Assembly (NCBI GenBank): GCA_905116865.2
Contig: CAJHNH020002577.1
Coordinates: 1-64,000, forward strand
Source of the DNA: Candidula unifasciata
Lineage: Eukaryota; Mollusca; Gastropoda; Stylommatophora; Geomitridae
DNA length: 64,000 nucleotides
Direction: 5' to 3'
In this document: piece after piece, positions 45,601 to 55,574 of the stretch
How positions within the stretch are numbered: the first letter of the stretch is position 1
Layout of the letters: every line of letters begins with the position of its first letter
Translations under genes and position numbers: made by a program
The notes under the pieces: model-generated
Databases searched by the model: none
What the model was told of the DNA's origin: nothing
What the model saw: the letters and a program-made list of their open reading frames with translations, nothing else

Positions 45601-46409
45601 TGAAGAGATAAAATCAGGAATGAGGTCGTAAGAAAAAGTCAGCACAGAATTGTTTCTAAATGACATGCAAAAACAGCAAATCAAATGGTTTGCCCATTTT
45701 GGGAGAATGCCTTGTGACACCATAAAAGGCAAACACTAAAAGCAGAGAAGGATGTAGAGCATAAGGAAGAACAGAGTGGAAAGATAATCAGATAAATCCT
45801 ACAACAGCATGATGTGTTTAAAGTAGAGGCAGCCAGAAGAGCAAGAAAGGACCCTTTTCCACACCTTATTGGGTATATAAGGCTAGACCTATATTTTATA
45901 GACAATCAGCACTCGGTGGGTGATGTGGTTCATGCCGTGCCAGCTGCCTTTACTTCCCAGGACTTGACCTGGTTCCCATTTGAGGCTGGGTTAACCTGGA
46001 AGCCAGGGTTAATTTTTTTTTAATCCAGCTTCATTCAAATTTGAACCCACGACCTTCTGATCCGCAGACGAGCATCTAGCTGCTACACCATGGTAGCTCC
46101 TAGAAGAGCAAGAATTATAATATATCCTTCGACCGCCAGAGTGGTAAAAGAGGAAGTGAAGAAAAAGAAGACTTTCTGAATGTTCCCCATTAGTGTCTTA
46201 TTCATTGTTGCATTGTCTAATTAATTTGAAAGCCAGATTTTTGTGTCCACCCCTCTAGACTTGTGGATATTCTGGTGTGTCTGAGCCAGCAGTTGAACTG
46301 CTACAAGGTGTCGCTGGAGTGCAAGGATGACAATCTCAAGTTTTATTGCCAGTTTGGCTTTGAAAGGACACCAGGGCAGAACTTCATGCAGCAGAGATTT
46401 TATGACTAA
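36519..46409 (+). CDS. GNPNAT1: GNPNAT1: glucosamine 6-phosphate N-acetyltransferase (5 coding exons)
   Basis: Acetylates glucosamine-6-phosphate with acetyl-CoA, a step in UDP-GlcNAc synthesis. Exons 36519-36672, 39176-39238, 41776-41906, 43785-43846, 46259-46409; introns GT-AG, phases consistent (1, 1, 0, 2). The joined product is 186 residues from NGYLDEALFDPSVLNQLDMS; human is 184. GNAT features: LRPL-equivalent IRPLHLEDYDKGYLDLL, TYYIVVIEDLKSGQIIGSAT, the acetyl-CoA loop RGKELGKLL and the end LECKDDNLKFYCQFGFERTP. The initiator is unsettled. An in-frame ATG at 36495 would read through the AG acceptor and add eight residues (MIFSCYSQ). More likely a short upstream coding exon supplies the Met, which I could not locate. 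Family assignment is firm. Confidence 0.94.
36722..36990 (-). mobile_element. GAA-tailed short repeat in GNPNAT1 intron
   Basis: Reverse-oriented: TTCTTCTTCTCCTGTTCACT at the left, GAGATCCCGGAACCCACACA at the right. Confidence 0.85.
37335..37578 (-). mobile_element. tRNA-SINE family 2
   Basis: On + it shows CATATAGGGCTACACGTATA, CAACATCACGCTGGCCGCCT and the reverse B box near 37520. Confidence 0.85.
37579..38576. other. GNPNAT1 intron sequence, nothing recognised
   Basis: Short frames only. Confidence 0.4.
38577..38880 (+). mobile_element. GAA-tailed short repeat, diverged
   Basis: GGAGTGCATCTGCCTGTAAG, then AATTCTATAAAATGGATGCA and GTTTACAGCCTGTGACCACA. Confidence 0.7.
38925..39045 (-). 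mobile_element. RNase H-LINE 3' piece
   Basis: Near-identical to 17488-17608. On - TGTISIGTLCWLLKMGTERF and WECPECCDVG. Confidence 0.75.
39176..39238 (+). CDS. GNPNAT1: GNPNAT1 exon (63 bp)
   Basis: Acceptor ATTTTCAG, donor GTATGT. YLDLLKQLTTVGDVTREEFV, the helix-alpha1 region. Confidence 0.92.
39273..39650 (+). mobile_element. tRNA-SINE family 1 in GNPNAT1 intron
   Basis: GGGCTGAGTGGTCTCGGGGC head, GGTCCCGGGTTCAGGCTCC, then the family body to GGTTACTGCCCTTGTGCCAT. It starts only ~35 bp after the 63-bp exon. Confidence 0.9.
39693..41090 (+). mobile_element. Composite: RTE fragments around an RNase H-LINE
   Basis: 39710-39790 reads MQFYRRILY, as in the RTE post-RT region, and 40965-41090 resumes it (RQLITNI, KLEHMVTTGKIYG). 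Between them lies an RNase H-LINE: degraded VFFTDRLQ, MQWTPSHCGIKGNE at 40220-40260, ADVLATEGS at 40475, CLCAEQTPEHV at 40725, and a GCTGAAAAAGAAGAAG end near 40880. Boundaries are approximate. Confidence 0.65.
40263..40466. mobile_element. MITE inserted in the RNase H-LINE
   Basis: Inverted ends: left GGTTCTTTATTAATATTGTA and right, on -, AGTGCATTATTAATATCCTA, both followed by CCCC. The 8-bp repeat AATGAAAG flanks it (40255-40262, 40467-40474). It breaks the RNase H text GIKGNE-NADVLA. 204 bp, no coding capacity; superfamily unassigned. Confidence 0.8.
41225..41682 (+). mobile_element. LINE post-RT 3' end with ATG tail
   Basis: KYGCESWTICQSLRKRIGAC, then LKYFGHIKRHNGWEKTIAEG, GRRGRGRPTRRWAQDISGSL and VMRATFCKGLAT before (ATG)8. 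Same family as 26950-27575 and 60153-60385. It ends ~95 bp before a GNPNAT1 exon. Confidence 0.85.
41776..41906 (+). CDS. GNPNAT1: GNPNAT1 exon (central GNAT strands)
   Basis: Acceptor CTGTTCATAG, donor GTAAGT. RFQKMKACPDTYYIVVIEDL and ATLVKEQKFIHHLSS. Confidence 0.94.
42185..42300 (+). mobile_element. RNase H-LINE scrap
   Basis: Degraded KQAGGLAGSASLGGKVMQGK then LDMVKALWE, matching 20340-20440. Confidence 0.65.
42301..43627. other. Intron sequence with a CpG-richer patch at 42330-42620
   Basis: 42330-42620 is noticeably richer in CG and open on both strands, without a recognised domain. 42790-42890 shares a ~70-bp segment (GGCACAGGAGCGGAGCAAAG) with 51510-51590. Confidence 0.4.
43628..43730 (-). 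mobile_element. tRNA-SINE family 2 scrap
   Basis: GATGTATCTGTTACCCATTT and AGGCTGGGTTGAG on + match the reverse body. Confidence 0.55.
43785..43846 (+). CDS. GNPNAT1: GNPNAT1 exon (acetyl-CoA loop)
   Basis: Acceptor TTTCTCCAG, donor GTGAGT. RGRVEDVIVSDLYRGKELGK, containing the R-x-x-G-x-G/A-type motif. Confidence 0.95.
43999..44125. repeat. 51-bp tandem repeat, 2.5 copies
   Basis: GTGAGTACTGGCACCATCTT starts at 44001, 44052 and, diverged, 44103. Confidence 0.9.
44455..45110 (-). mobile_element. RTE LINE 3' half
   Basis: On -: MNGTNLKQVDMFKCLGILVT, KEVKCRIAQAKAGFHKMKNI, RKRIHKSYINPILIYGCESG, then ISMSWIP-like remnants to the 3' end (TGTGGATAGGTATGACTACC). Closest to the copy at 16095-17750. 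Confidence 0.82.
45114..45281. mobile_element. MITE flanked by TA (mariner-like)
   Basis: Ends CAGGGTGTCCCGCAAGTTTC and, inverted, CAGGGTGTCCCAAAAGTTTC; a TA sits outside each end. 168 bp. TA target and short terminal repeats fit a Tc1/mariner-type non-autonomous element. Confidence 0.85.
45540..46175 (+). mobile_element. LINE fragment split by a SINE
   Basis: Frames read ISNHGHEKSEKGCSSD-like and QQIKWFAHFGRMPCDT. After the SINE, AARRARIIIYPSTARVVKEE continues to the end KKKKTF. Confidence 0.7.
45848..46101 (-). mobile_element. tRNA-SINE family 2 with 13-bp TSD
   Basis: AGAAGAGCAAGAA flanks it at 45835-45847 and 46102-46114. The tRNA-like head is at the right end. Confidence 0.9.
46259..46409 (+). 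CDS. GNPNAT1: GNPNAT1 last coding exon
   Basis: Acceptor CCCCTCTAG. LVDILVCLSQQLNCYKVSLE, then CQFGFERTPGQNFMQQRFYD, stop TAA at 46407. Confidence 0.95.
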
Positions 46410-46424
46410 TTCAACTATTTTGGT

Positions 46425-46815
46425 TCATTGGGAAGCTATCCAGTTTTGTTCTCAAAATTATTGATTCATTGGAAACAACTACCCCATCCGGGTTTGTTCT
46501 CAGAATTATTAGTTCGTTAGAAACAACTACTCCATCCAGTTTTGTTCTCAAAATTATGGTTTCAATAGGAAACAACTACCCTATCCAATTTTGTTTTCAG
46601 AATTTTTGGTTTATTGGAAAAACTATCCAGTTTTTATTCTCAGAATTTTTGATTGTTTCATTGGAAAAAACTATCCAGTTTTGTTCTGAATTATTGGTTC
46701 ATTGGAAAAACTATCCAGTTTTGTTCTCAGAATTATTGGTTCATTGGAAAAACTATCCAGTTTTGTTTTCAAAATTATTGGTTCATTGGAAAAACTGTCC
46801 AGTTTTTGTTCTCCA
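46425..46815. repeat. ~43-bp minisatellite in the GNPNAT1 3' region
   Basis: About nine units of GGTTCATTGGAAAAACTATC plus CAGTTTTGTTCTCAGAATTA, starting 15 bp after the stop codon, so it is probably inside the 3' UTR. Confidence 0.93.
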
Positions 46816-46931
46816 AATTACTCCTGCTGACATATTTAGGTTCATTTTAAGTTTCTGGCAATTGCTTCTTTAAACCCATTAATTCATTGTTTCTTTAACT
46901 GATTCTGTCAGAAGCAGTAGTCATCTTAAAT

Positions 46932-46937
46932 AATAAA
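46932..46937 (+). promoter_or_regulatory. Candidate polyadenylation signal of GNPNAT1
   Basis: AATAAA about 520 bp after the stop, just beyond the minisatellite. Inference from position only. Confidence 0.4.
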
Positions 46938-47184
46938 AACCTTAAAATTATACAATTATGGGACAGAAGAGTTAATAGGAGAGTTTGAATATATTGGGTT
47001 GTAGTAACAATTATGTCAGACTTGGATGACCGAAGGACAGGAGAGAAAACTAAACATATGTGAAATGAGATGTTTAAAAAAGGCTGTGAACAAAAGCAGA
47101 AGAGACCGTGTGAGAAATGAAATTAGAACTGTTTGGCAATACCCATAATTAAATCCATTGAGCATCAAAGACTGATGTGTTAAA

Positions 47185-47400
47185 GTTGGATTGTTTGTAC
47201 TTATTGTTTAACATATTATCATTCCATTGTATAAAATAGGCCAAGAAAGTGAATGTTAAAGATTATTATTTGTACTTATTGTTCAGCATATATCAACATA
47301 TAATCATTCCTCTGTATAAAATAGGCCAAGAAAGTGAATGTTAAAGATTATTATTTGTATTTATTGTTCAACATATATCAACATATAATCAGTCCCTCAA
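47185..47400. repeat. ~85-bp tandem repeat, about 2.5 copies
   Basis: TAGGCCAAGAAAGTGAATGT followed by TAAAGATTATTATTTGTA is repeated; the last unit is partial. Confidence 0.85.
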
Positions 47401-47450
47401 ACTGAAATAATAATTTTAACATTGATTGACCGTAATTATTTTCTAATATA

Positions 47451-47824
47451 GGGGGTGAGTGGTCTTGAAGTATGGCATCTGCCTCGAGTGCTGGAGGTCC
47501 CAGGTTCAAACCCCGGTAAAGGCTGGGATTTTTTCACATGAACTTGAAGTAAATTTCCCCTGGTCTCTGGTTAGTAAGACCGTACGCCCGTGTGTATTGT
47601 TGTGCACTTAAAAAATCCCTTGGCAGTTGGAAATTAAAAAAGAGTAGCCTAACGGTGCTGTCTGGGCAAAGTTTGGAGTTAAAAATCTACCCAAAGTATT
47701 TCATGATCCTCGTCAGTGCGGCGGAGTTTGTGCACTGTGTTGAGATTCTACAGACTCAGGCTTGAGTTAGAAGTAGAACAGAGCACTTATGGGTTACACC
47801 CGTGTGCCTTGAATAAACATAAAC
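47451..47824 (+). mobile_element. tRNA-SINE family 1
   Basis: GGGGGTGAGTGGTCTTGAAG head, CAGGTTCAAACCCCGG B box, body to GGGTTACACCCGTGTGCC. Confidence 0.9.
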
Positions 47825-47929
47825 ATTTTCTAACAAATTATGTCTGGCCTATTAAAGAGTATGTATTTCAACTCCTTCACCCCAGAAATGCTTTAAAAAT
47901 TCTGCCATGAACTAGGGAATTACTGAAAT

Positions 47930-48005
47930 AAAATGACGCCCAATACCATGATAAAAATCCACGCAGCCAGCAGTGGGTTCCGATCGCAGTACGTTGAAAT
48001 TATGA
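47930..48005 (-). mobile_element. tRNA-SINE family 2 scrap
   Basis: ACCATGATAAAAATCCACGC and CAGTGGGTTCCGATCGCAGT match 28255-28310. Confidence 0.65.
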
Positions 48006-48274
48006 GTCATATGAACATTGACATGTTGTAATTAATGTTGAACTTATAGACTATTACTTATTATAGAGTGTTAATGTCAACAATGGTTGCATAGTCATCA
48101 TGATGTTTTACTTGATAACGAATTATTTACAGATCTGTTTGTTTATATTATTTATCTCAGACTTTTGTTGTTTTCCAACTACATTTGTTTATTAGTGCCA
48201 TGTTGTGTAACTTTCGGAATGAGATCTTGCATTAATTTAATCATGTTTGTTGAAGGTGGTGGGTTTCTCAATGT

Positions 48275-48712
48275 ATGGTGTACCATCTTCATTATTATCA
48301 TCAGCTTCATTGTTATTATCTTTTCTATGATAATCTTCATCATTATCATCTTCTTCATAGTTATCTTTACCATCATCATTATCTTCAACATTATCGCTTC
48401 TTCGTTGTTATCTTTACCTGCATTGTTTTCTTCTTTGTTATCTTCTTCTTCATCACTATTATCATTACCTTTATTATATTTATCTTTGTCATTATCATCT
48501 TCCTCAGTATTATCTTACTTTTTACCATTATCTTCATCTTAAACATTATCATCTTCTTCATCATTATCTTCACCATTGTTATTATCTTCATTTTTATCAT
48601 TTTCTTAATCTTCAACATTATCATCTTCTTCATCATTATCATCTTCTTCATCGTTATCTTCAACATTATCATCTTCTTCATAATTATCTTCACCTGCATT
48701 TTTATCTTGCAA
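48275..48712. repeat. TCATTATCATCTTCT-type degenerate microsatellite
   Basis: Units of 14-18 bp such as TTCATCATTATCATCTTC, interspersed with TTATCTTCACC. Open frames through it are artefacts. Confidence 0.9.
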
Positions 48713-49154
48713 AATAATCCATGACTTCTATCCATATGTTGCCACAACAAATCCATGCACTCAAATTTGTGTTATTTAATCTTTGTTTAATATGGATAAA
48801 TACACATAAATTGTTTAAACTCAGTAAACCTGAAACTATTCATGTTATTTGAAATTTCCTATACAGTGAAACTCCAATACGTGTCATTGTTCTGTTCCTG
48901 AGATGAGGATGAATATTGAAAAAGGATAAATGTCAAACAAGTTTGTCCCATAGGAATTAACTAAAAATGGTTTAATCCATTCCCAGTCCAGAATTTTGTC
49001 TATCGATCCTTTAACAAACACAATTTCACTCGCAAATTAATCTCAGAAATCATTGCAAATACAATTTATATTACATAAAAACCATTGTATTTATTATTAT
49101 GTTACCATTATGACAAAAATTTACTTTTCCTGATGACATAAATATACTTTAGGC
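48713..49154. other. No recognisable gene or repeat
   Basis: AT-rich intergenic sequence. Confidence 0.45.
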
Positions 49155-49690
49155 CTACAATCAATCAGTCAATCCTCATCTCGCCCAGAGGCACATAAGG
49201 TAGAGATGAACTGTCGCCACTCAATTCGATCCTGAGCCATCCTATCTCCAGTTCTATCCTTCGGGAAGCCTTGAGTTCAGCCTCAAAGGTTTGCCTCCAA
49301 GTGCCACTGGGCCTGCCTCTTCCTCGCTGTCCTTGTGGTGTCCATTGCATTGCCTGTCTCTGCCGTCTCTCTTTTTTCATTCTGAGGACGTGTCCAATTC
49401 ACCTCCATCTTCATTTTTTTTTCTTCTAAATTGACATCTTCTAAGTCTATCATGTGTTGCAATCTAGAATTACTGATTTTATCTTTCAGTGTGAACCCCA
49501 ACAATCTTCTGAGAAGTCTTCCCTCAAAACCTCTGAGCATGCTCTGTATCTTTCTGTCTGTTTTCCAAGTTTCTGCTCCATAGCGGAGAACTGTCCTAAC
49601 GCATGTTTTGTATATCCTGAGTTAAGTTTTAGTGCTGTAGGTAGATGTTTCAGACACTCTTAAGTCTGCTATAAGCAGCATTTGCCTTTG
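49155..49690 (-). mobile_element. LINE post-RT 3' end
   Basis: On -: MLRGFEGRLLRRLLGFTLKD, NSRLQHMIDLEDVNLEEKKM, RGRPSGTWRQTFEAELKASR and LSGDSSSLPYVPLGEMRID at the end; a frameshift lies between. Confidence 0.82.
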
Positions 49691-50144
49691 CAATTCACTG
49701 CTTGATTTCAACCACTACATTTCCATCCGAGGAGATATTACTTCCCAGGTAAGTGAAGTCAGTTACTGTTTCCAAACCTACACTACTAGGCTTACATGAA
49801 TACTAATTACAATTGTAAAAAGACATTTACCTTTTGAATGAAAAAAAATGGCTATTGTTTGATATGGTATTGATTCACCAGTGCTGTTGTTTTTAAAGAG
49901 GTTATCCAATGTTGTTTGTTTTGTTCTGTTTTATAAATGTTCAGAAAGTGTCCAAACACATTGTTATCAAATGAATTGTTATGCTGATTAACTGTAGTGG
50001 TGAGACCTGCATCTTTGCCAAAGGGGACAGCTGTTCCTTCATTTCAGCACTTGAAACTGGCTCATCATCTTACTTGTCCTCGTCTGATGTCTCACTGGCC
50101 AAGTCAGAGAAGGGACAAAGTTTAATGAAAATCTGGATGCATTT

Positions 50145-50512
50145 TAAAAAAAGATAAATGCTGGCATGGACAAATATTGGAGTTCCAGTGTATCTGTATC
50201 AATCAATTGATCAACGAGGTTCTGTCTCCACAAGGAAGGTTGGCTGTAATACATCTCTAACATTGCACACTGTCTCAGACTGTTCTTCATCCAATGCTTG
50301 ATGTCATTAGCCCAATTGTATCGCTGAGTACCTCTCATCATACCTTGTTGCATCATTCTCTCCAAACTGTTGGTCTATTTGCTTTTCTGTATTATTCAAG
50401 TGCTCTGGCCAACCCTGCCTTGTTGTATATAACTTCAGTAGCACCAGTCTGTCTGCCTGTTCATTTCCTAACACATCAGCATAACCTGAAGAAACATGTG
50501 AAGGTTGCTCAC
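50145..50512 (-). mobile_element. RNase H-LINE fragment
   Basis: ATTGTATCGCTGAGTACCTC and TGTCTGCCTGTTCATTTCCT on + are the reverse of NEQADRL and following text. Confidence 0.6.
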
Positions 50513-50736
50513 TACCAGGGCTAGATTTAAACTTGATGAGGCCTAAGCTATATCAAGCCCTGAAGCCCCTACCATTTTATATTGCACCAGCTCATTTCAG
50601 AAGACTTTTAAATATATATATGCCCTTTAAATGTATGGATAATAGAAATACCCGTACATTGTCATTGAATTTTTATGAAGAGAAATAATAAAGAATGTGT
50701 TTGCAGAGTCACAGAAATTATATTAAATATATATTA

Positions 50737-50935
50737 TTATCATCATCATCAAGTGCCTTGCCAACCAAGGGGCGTGGGTGATCATGCCTCTCCATAATCT
50801 GCGGTCTTTAGCTGCGTGTATCAGTTAGCATGTTGACGCCCCTCCAAGGCATGACAACAGTTTGTCAAGAATAGTCGTCTATTGTCTTCGTGTGTCTCTC
50901 TTTCCACAGATCTTTCTAGTAGTCACAGCATGTAA
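50737..50935 (-). mobile_element. RTE LINE 3' end
   Basis: CATCATCATCAAGTGCCTTG tail, then GGTGATCATGCCTCTCCATA, as at 13322-13380. Confidence 0.8.
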
Positions 50936-51949
50936 AAAATATGTTTTTATGTTCGATCTATATTAGAAGACAATTGAATTTAAAATATATGAAAAGGAAA
51001 TGCATTTTGAATTTTTTTGTGGTCCCTGTAGATTGTGAGGCCCTGAGCTTCCGGCCCAGTATAAAGGACTAGGCATGGCAGAATAAAAAGCATCGAAGTA
51101 ATGCGATTTTTACAAATGGATGGAAATCTATCGGTTTTACTGCCTAAGCTACTTAGTAAAGTGCACGGTGCAGCACTGTAAACTGTGTTTTTATGTGGAA
51201 TGCCTTTCATTTTTGCAGCAGTTAAGTCGTGTTATTCAATATGGTCAGCAACCAGTTTTAATGCAGGCTGGCACAATATTGACCTTATGTAATAGTTTTA
51301 CGTTCCTGTAGCCAACTTATTATGACTGACTAATTCCATCAACGACAAACTGAGTTTCTGGTAGCAACTGTTGGCTTTGGCACATCTAGTAACTGCCTTT
51401 TGCATTTTCTGCATTCTTCTGGATTGTGCCAGAACTAATTGTTTGTTTACCAGTTTTGTTGTTGTTGATCAAATGGGACAGTGATGGCGGTTTGAACTGA
51501 TTTTCCCAGGCACAGGAACGGAGCAAGTATGGAGTGAACGGATGGCGGTGAAGATGAAACCTCGGCTAAGTCTAAGACTAAGGTTGTGAGGCCCTTCCTA
51601 AGCTGCAGCTTATACCTAAATCCAGTACTGCCTCTGACTTCTTAACCGATGCATAGCACATGAATAATGTCCTGTCTTTGCTTTTCACAGCATGTTCTAT
51701 GAGTCCATTACAATTGCGACATTGTGTTGGTTATCTCGGGTTGTAAAATGCAGTTAAATCATGTTTGACATTCATTGTCGCTGAGTTAATCTTTTAAGTT
51801 TAATAATGTTGACAATTGAAGGGTTTGATAATGTCTTCGCATCAGTTATGAGTCAATCCATGTGAAAGGATTTTGTGTGTAAAAAAAAAAAGGAAAAATG
51901 TAATGGTATAGACATGTAATACGATCTAAATACCTCTAAAAATCAATAC
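50936..51949. other. No gene recognised
   Basis: 51510-51590 resembles 42790-42890. Rest unassigned. Confidence 0.4.
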
Positions 51950-52140
51950 TGTAGGGCTTAGTAGAAGAGAAGAGGCAGACCAAGAAAGACCTGGATACAG
52001 AACTTGACTGCCTGGATAGGCTTCAGGCATGCAACCATGAAGTCAAATGTGGAGGGATCTGATCAGACAGTGAACAGCAACTGGTACCCAATGACACACA
52101 GTGTTACGGAATGCTGATGAAGGTGAGAAACGACTGAAAA
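51950..52140 (+). mobile_element. LINE C-terminal scrap
   Basis: Across frames: KRRGRPRKTWIQNLTAWIGF then TQCYGMLMKVRND. Confidence 0.6.
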
Positions 52141-52299
52141 CGAAAAAATGCGAGGTAAATTATACAAAGGTGATCATTATTTTCCTCAAGGATCCCTGCC
52201 TGTAGGATCACCACCTCAAGGAGGAGGATTAAACAGGAGCAATCCTAGAAATCCCACATAACACAGTTTATTATGACACCCATACAGTTGGAGAAAGGA

Positions 52300-52395
52300 A
52301 GCCTGCCGTGGTGTAGAGGCTAGATACTGGCCTGCACATTGGAAGGTCGTGGGTTAAGGACCTGACGGAAACCAGAACTTAAAAAAAATTTCAAT
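52300..52395 (+). mobile_element. tRNA-SINE family 2 head
   Basis: GCCTGCCGTGGTGTAGAGGC and GGAAGGTCGTGGGTTAAGGA. Confidence 0.65.
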
Positions 52396-52614
52396 GGCTC
52401 ACTTCATTTTCACGTTTACCCAGCATACCCAAAAGGGGAGCTTTTGGTTATAATTGTGCCATATTATAATTTACGCCATATAGTATGGTTTAGCATTGCT
52501 TGCCAGCAAGTAGCCCTGAAAAGGAGTCTTGCAGTGTTGATGCGATCAAGAGAGACAGACCCCAAATACTATCCCATCCTATGACGAAATTGTCCACTGG
52601 CCAGCCAATGGGGG

Positions 52615-52800
52615 ACCTGTCGTCGATATGGGACCCTGGCTCGCAATTTCCAATTCCAATTCTAGTTGTCCAACAAAAATTCTAAATTTGATCCTTTTTC
52701 AGCCGCCCAGAGGTCTGCTATATGAAGGAAAGTTTCTTGGCAGTCTTATTTGAATTCTTTTTATTTGTGGTGTGTAGTCACACCTGATATTCAGATTCTT
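52615..52800 (-). mobile_element. Unclassified short repeat, second copy
   Basis: Reverse of 31655-31855: GAAGGAAAGTTTCTTGGCAG, GTGTGTAGTCACACCTGATA. Confidence 0.6.
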
Positions 52801-53490
52801 TGCTTCCTTGCTGCGGTGTGGTGCTTGTGGTTTTTGGGTCTGGTGTGGTCCAGGTCTCTTAGTGATGATATCTGTGGGTTTTAGCTGATTGTTGCTGGTG
52901 ATTGGTTTGCATCGTGCTGGTCATTGTGCTGTTGCACCCAGGTCCACCCAGCCTTAGATAGGCACCAGGTACAGTTTGATTAGAAATGTACGGCATTGCC
53001 AGGAAGATTTGTTCAACAGATTAATCTCTACATTCTACGTAATAGTTTTCTATGTTATTATTATTATTAAAAAAACACCGGTATTATGAAGCGTAAATCT
53101 AAAAATAATAAGTAAGTATCAAAACGAAATAAACAATATAAGATTATATAAATAACTAATTTATCATCTCTCAAAATATCATATGCCCCTAATCCTGTCT
53201 ACAACTTTACGGTTACGCTAATCTAAAGATGCACAGACGGGAATAATTCATCATGGTGTCTGGCTAAACTGTCTCTGTCTGATAACAAAAGATGAATTAT
53301 GTTAATAATATTACCTAAGTAAGGTGCTATAAACTGGCTTATCTATTGGGTAATGGAATGACAGCAACAGGCTAGATCAATCAACGACGCGTGATATTTT
53401 ACCATTATGTTGGCCGTTAAATGCTTTTTGCTTTAAAGATAAATCACTCATAACTCATACTAGCAAACCTTTGTTCCGGAATCATCGACA
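52801..53490. other. No recognisable gene or repeat
   Basis: Nothing beyond a short TTA run near 53055. Confidence 0.45.
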
Positions 53491-53575
53491 TCAAGCGCCT
53501 TGCCGACTAGCGTGGCGATATTGCCTCGCCATTCTTCAGCATATCAGTTCGTGTGCTGAAACATGTCCGGCTGTA
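53491..53575 (-). mobile_element. RTE LINE 3' scrap
   Basis: CATCAAGCGCCTTGCCGACT then ATCAGTTCGTGTGCTGAAAC. Confidence 0.7.
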
Positions 53576-54203
53576 TATAGGTCCTTACAACTAAATCACG
53601 ATACATTTTGGGGAGTCCCCTCGAAAATTGGTTACTGAAAGCGTTTCCATGTTGCATTGTGTGACATTTTAACGTGCTTACAAAGTTCTGTGTTCTAAAT
53701 GTATTTGTATTACAAATCGACAAGCGGATATTGTGAAGTGGATATACAAGATTTTAAAACTTTGCTGTTAAATAACAGCAATTTTAATTTAAATTCACGG
53801 GGGACAGTCGTGTTGTGATGTGTGTGTCACTGTTTCTAGTCAGTAGTTTGGACTTTTGGGAACTGGCTTTTTTTATTCTTTTTTTTTTACTTTGAATGTA
53901 GAAATCTTAATTTTGGGGAAAATACAAACATTTAATTTAGAAGCCATATCTAGAGAATATCGACAGTTGTCAGGTGCAAACTATCTTGTGTTGGAAGAAA
54001 ACAATTGCTTTCATACTGACTGTGCATAAATGGTGCAACCACACTGTGGATAAATTGTGTCAAAATATTTCGGAGCTCTGGGTAAGTGCATAAAAACTAT
54101 ATTTTATTTACTAACTAACCTCTCACAGCAAGTCACTCTTTGCCTCTTTACTAATTGTTGACTAACAGTATAATTATATGTTGTAAAAGTACACTAAAAA
54201 TAA
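53576..54203. other. No recognisable gene or repeat
   Basis: AT-rich sequence. Confidence 0.45.
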
Positions 54204-55050
54204 TATTATTTTTGTGAATTTTCTGCTTCGTGAACACTGGCTGTAAACTCTGGCAGAAACTTCTGGTTGCCCATCAACTTCTTATGTACATTTGCAATTG
54301 TATGGTCTGTGTTCATTTTTGTGAATTTTCTGCTTCGTGAACAATGGCAGCAACTTCTGGTTGTTCATCTATCTACTTCTTATGCACATTTGTAGTTGTA
54401 CAGTCTGTGTTAATTTTTGTGAATTCTCTGCTTCGCGAACACTGACAGAAACTTGTGGTTGTTCATCTACTTCTTGTGTACATTTGCAGTTGTACGGTCT
54501 GTCTTCATTTTTGTGAAATTTCTGCTTTGCGAACACTGGCAAAAACTTGTGGTTGTTCATCTACTTCTCATGCACATTTGCAGTTGTACGATCTGTGTTA
54601 ATTTTTGTGAAATTTCTGCTTCACGAACACTGGCAGAAACTTCTGGTTGTTCATCTACTTCTTATGCACATTTGCAGTTGTACGGTCTGTGTTCATTTTT
54701 GTGAATTTTCTGCTTCACGAACACTGGCAGAAACTTCTGGTTGTTGTTCTACTTCTTATGCACATTTGCAGTTGTACAGTCTTGTGTTAATTTTTGTGAA
54801 TTTTCTGCCTCGCGAACACTGGCAAAAACTTGTGGTTGTTCATCTACTTCTTATGCACATTTGTAGTTGTACGGTCTGTGTTCATTTTTGTGAAATTTCT
54901 GCTTCGTGAACACTGGCAGAAACTTCTGGTTGTTCATCTACTTCTTATGCACATTTGTAGTTGTACGGTCTGTGTTCATTTTTGTGAATTTTCTGCTTCG
55001 CAAATACTGGCTGTAAACTTCTGGTTGTTCATCTAATTCTGGACTTTAGT
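54204..55050. repeat. 94-bp satellite derived from the GAA-tailed repeat
   Basis: Nine units; TGCTTCG(T)GAACACTGG-like starts at 54224, 54331, 54429, 54522, 54617, 54711, 54806, 54900, 54994. First and last units contain CTGGCTGTAAACT and TTCTGGTTG, the inverse tail of the short repeat (CCGGCTGTAAAGT...TTCTGGTTG at 61505-61540). Confidence 0.9.
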
Positions 55051-55574
55051 CTTGTGTATGTTTCACAGCAGTATTTGTATGTGCTAAATTTGATAAAGTA
55101 CAAATGTCAACCGCCCCCTCCCACCCCGCCCGGCTCCTCTGATGCAACAGTACCATCTCAGAATCAAAGAGTTAGCACTGATATTTCTTTACTTTTGCTG
55201 GAAAAGCTTTCAGTCTATTTCTACAGGTTATTGATGTTTATGTTCATGTTGCCTGTAGCAAAAGCATTTTTCTTTGTCTGTAAGAGCCTTTATTGTTATA
55301 TTTAAATAGCACACATATTTACCTTTAAAATGACGTATAGTTCTATAAAATGTGTCGAAAATTAATGAAACTGTAGTTTAATTTGTATATACATCTCCTA
55401 GATAAAAACTGTTAACACAGAGGGACTTAATTCTTGCACAAGAACGGGAATCCTCGTTGACCCAGTTGGCCTATAAATAGAGAAGGCCGCGGTTGAAACC
55501 TAGACAATCGAAATAGTAACAGAGATATAACTAAATACATACCAACCTTGACTCACAGTCTGTGGTAATGCTCA
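55051..55574. other. No recognisable gene or repeat
   Basis: Short frames only. Confidence 0.4.

Noticed and set aside
48087..48756. Hydrophobic I/F-rich frames resembling membrane proteins
   Set aside because: They come from the degenerate TCATTATCATCTTC array; composition and overlap on both strands show low complexity.
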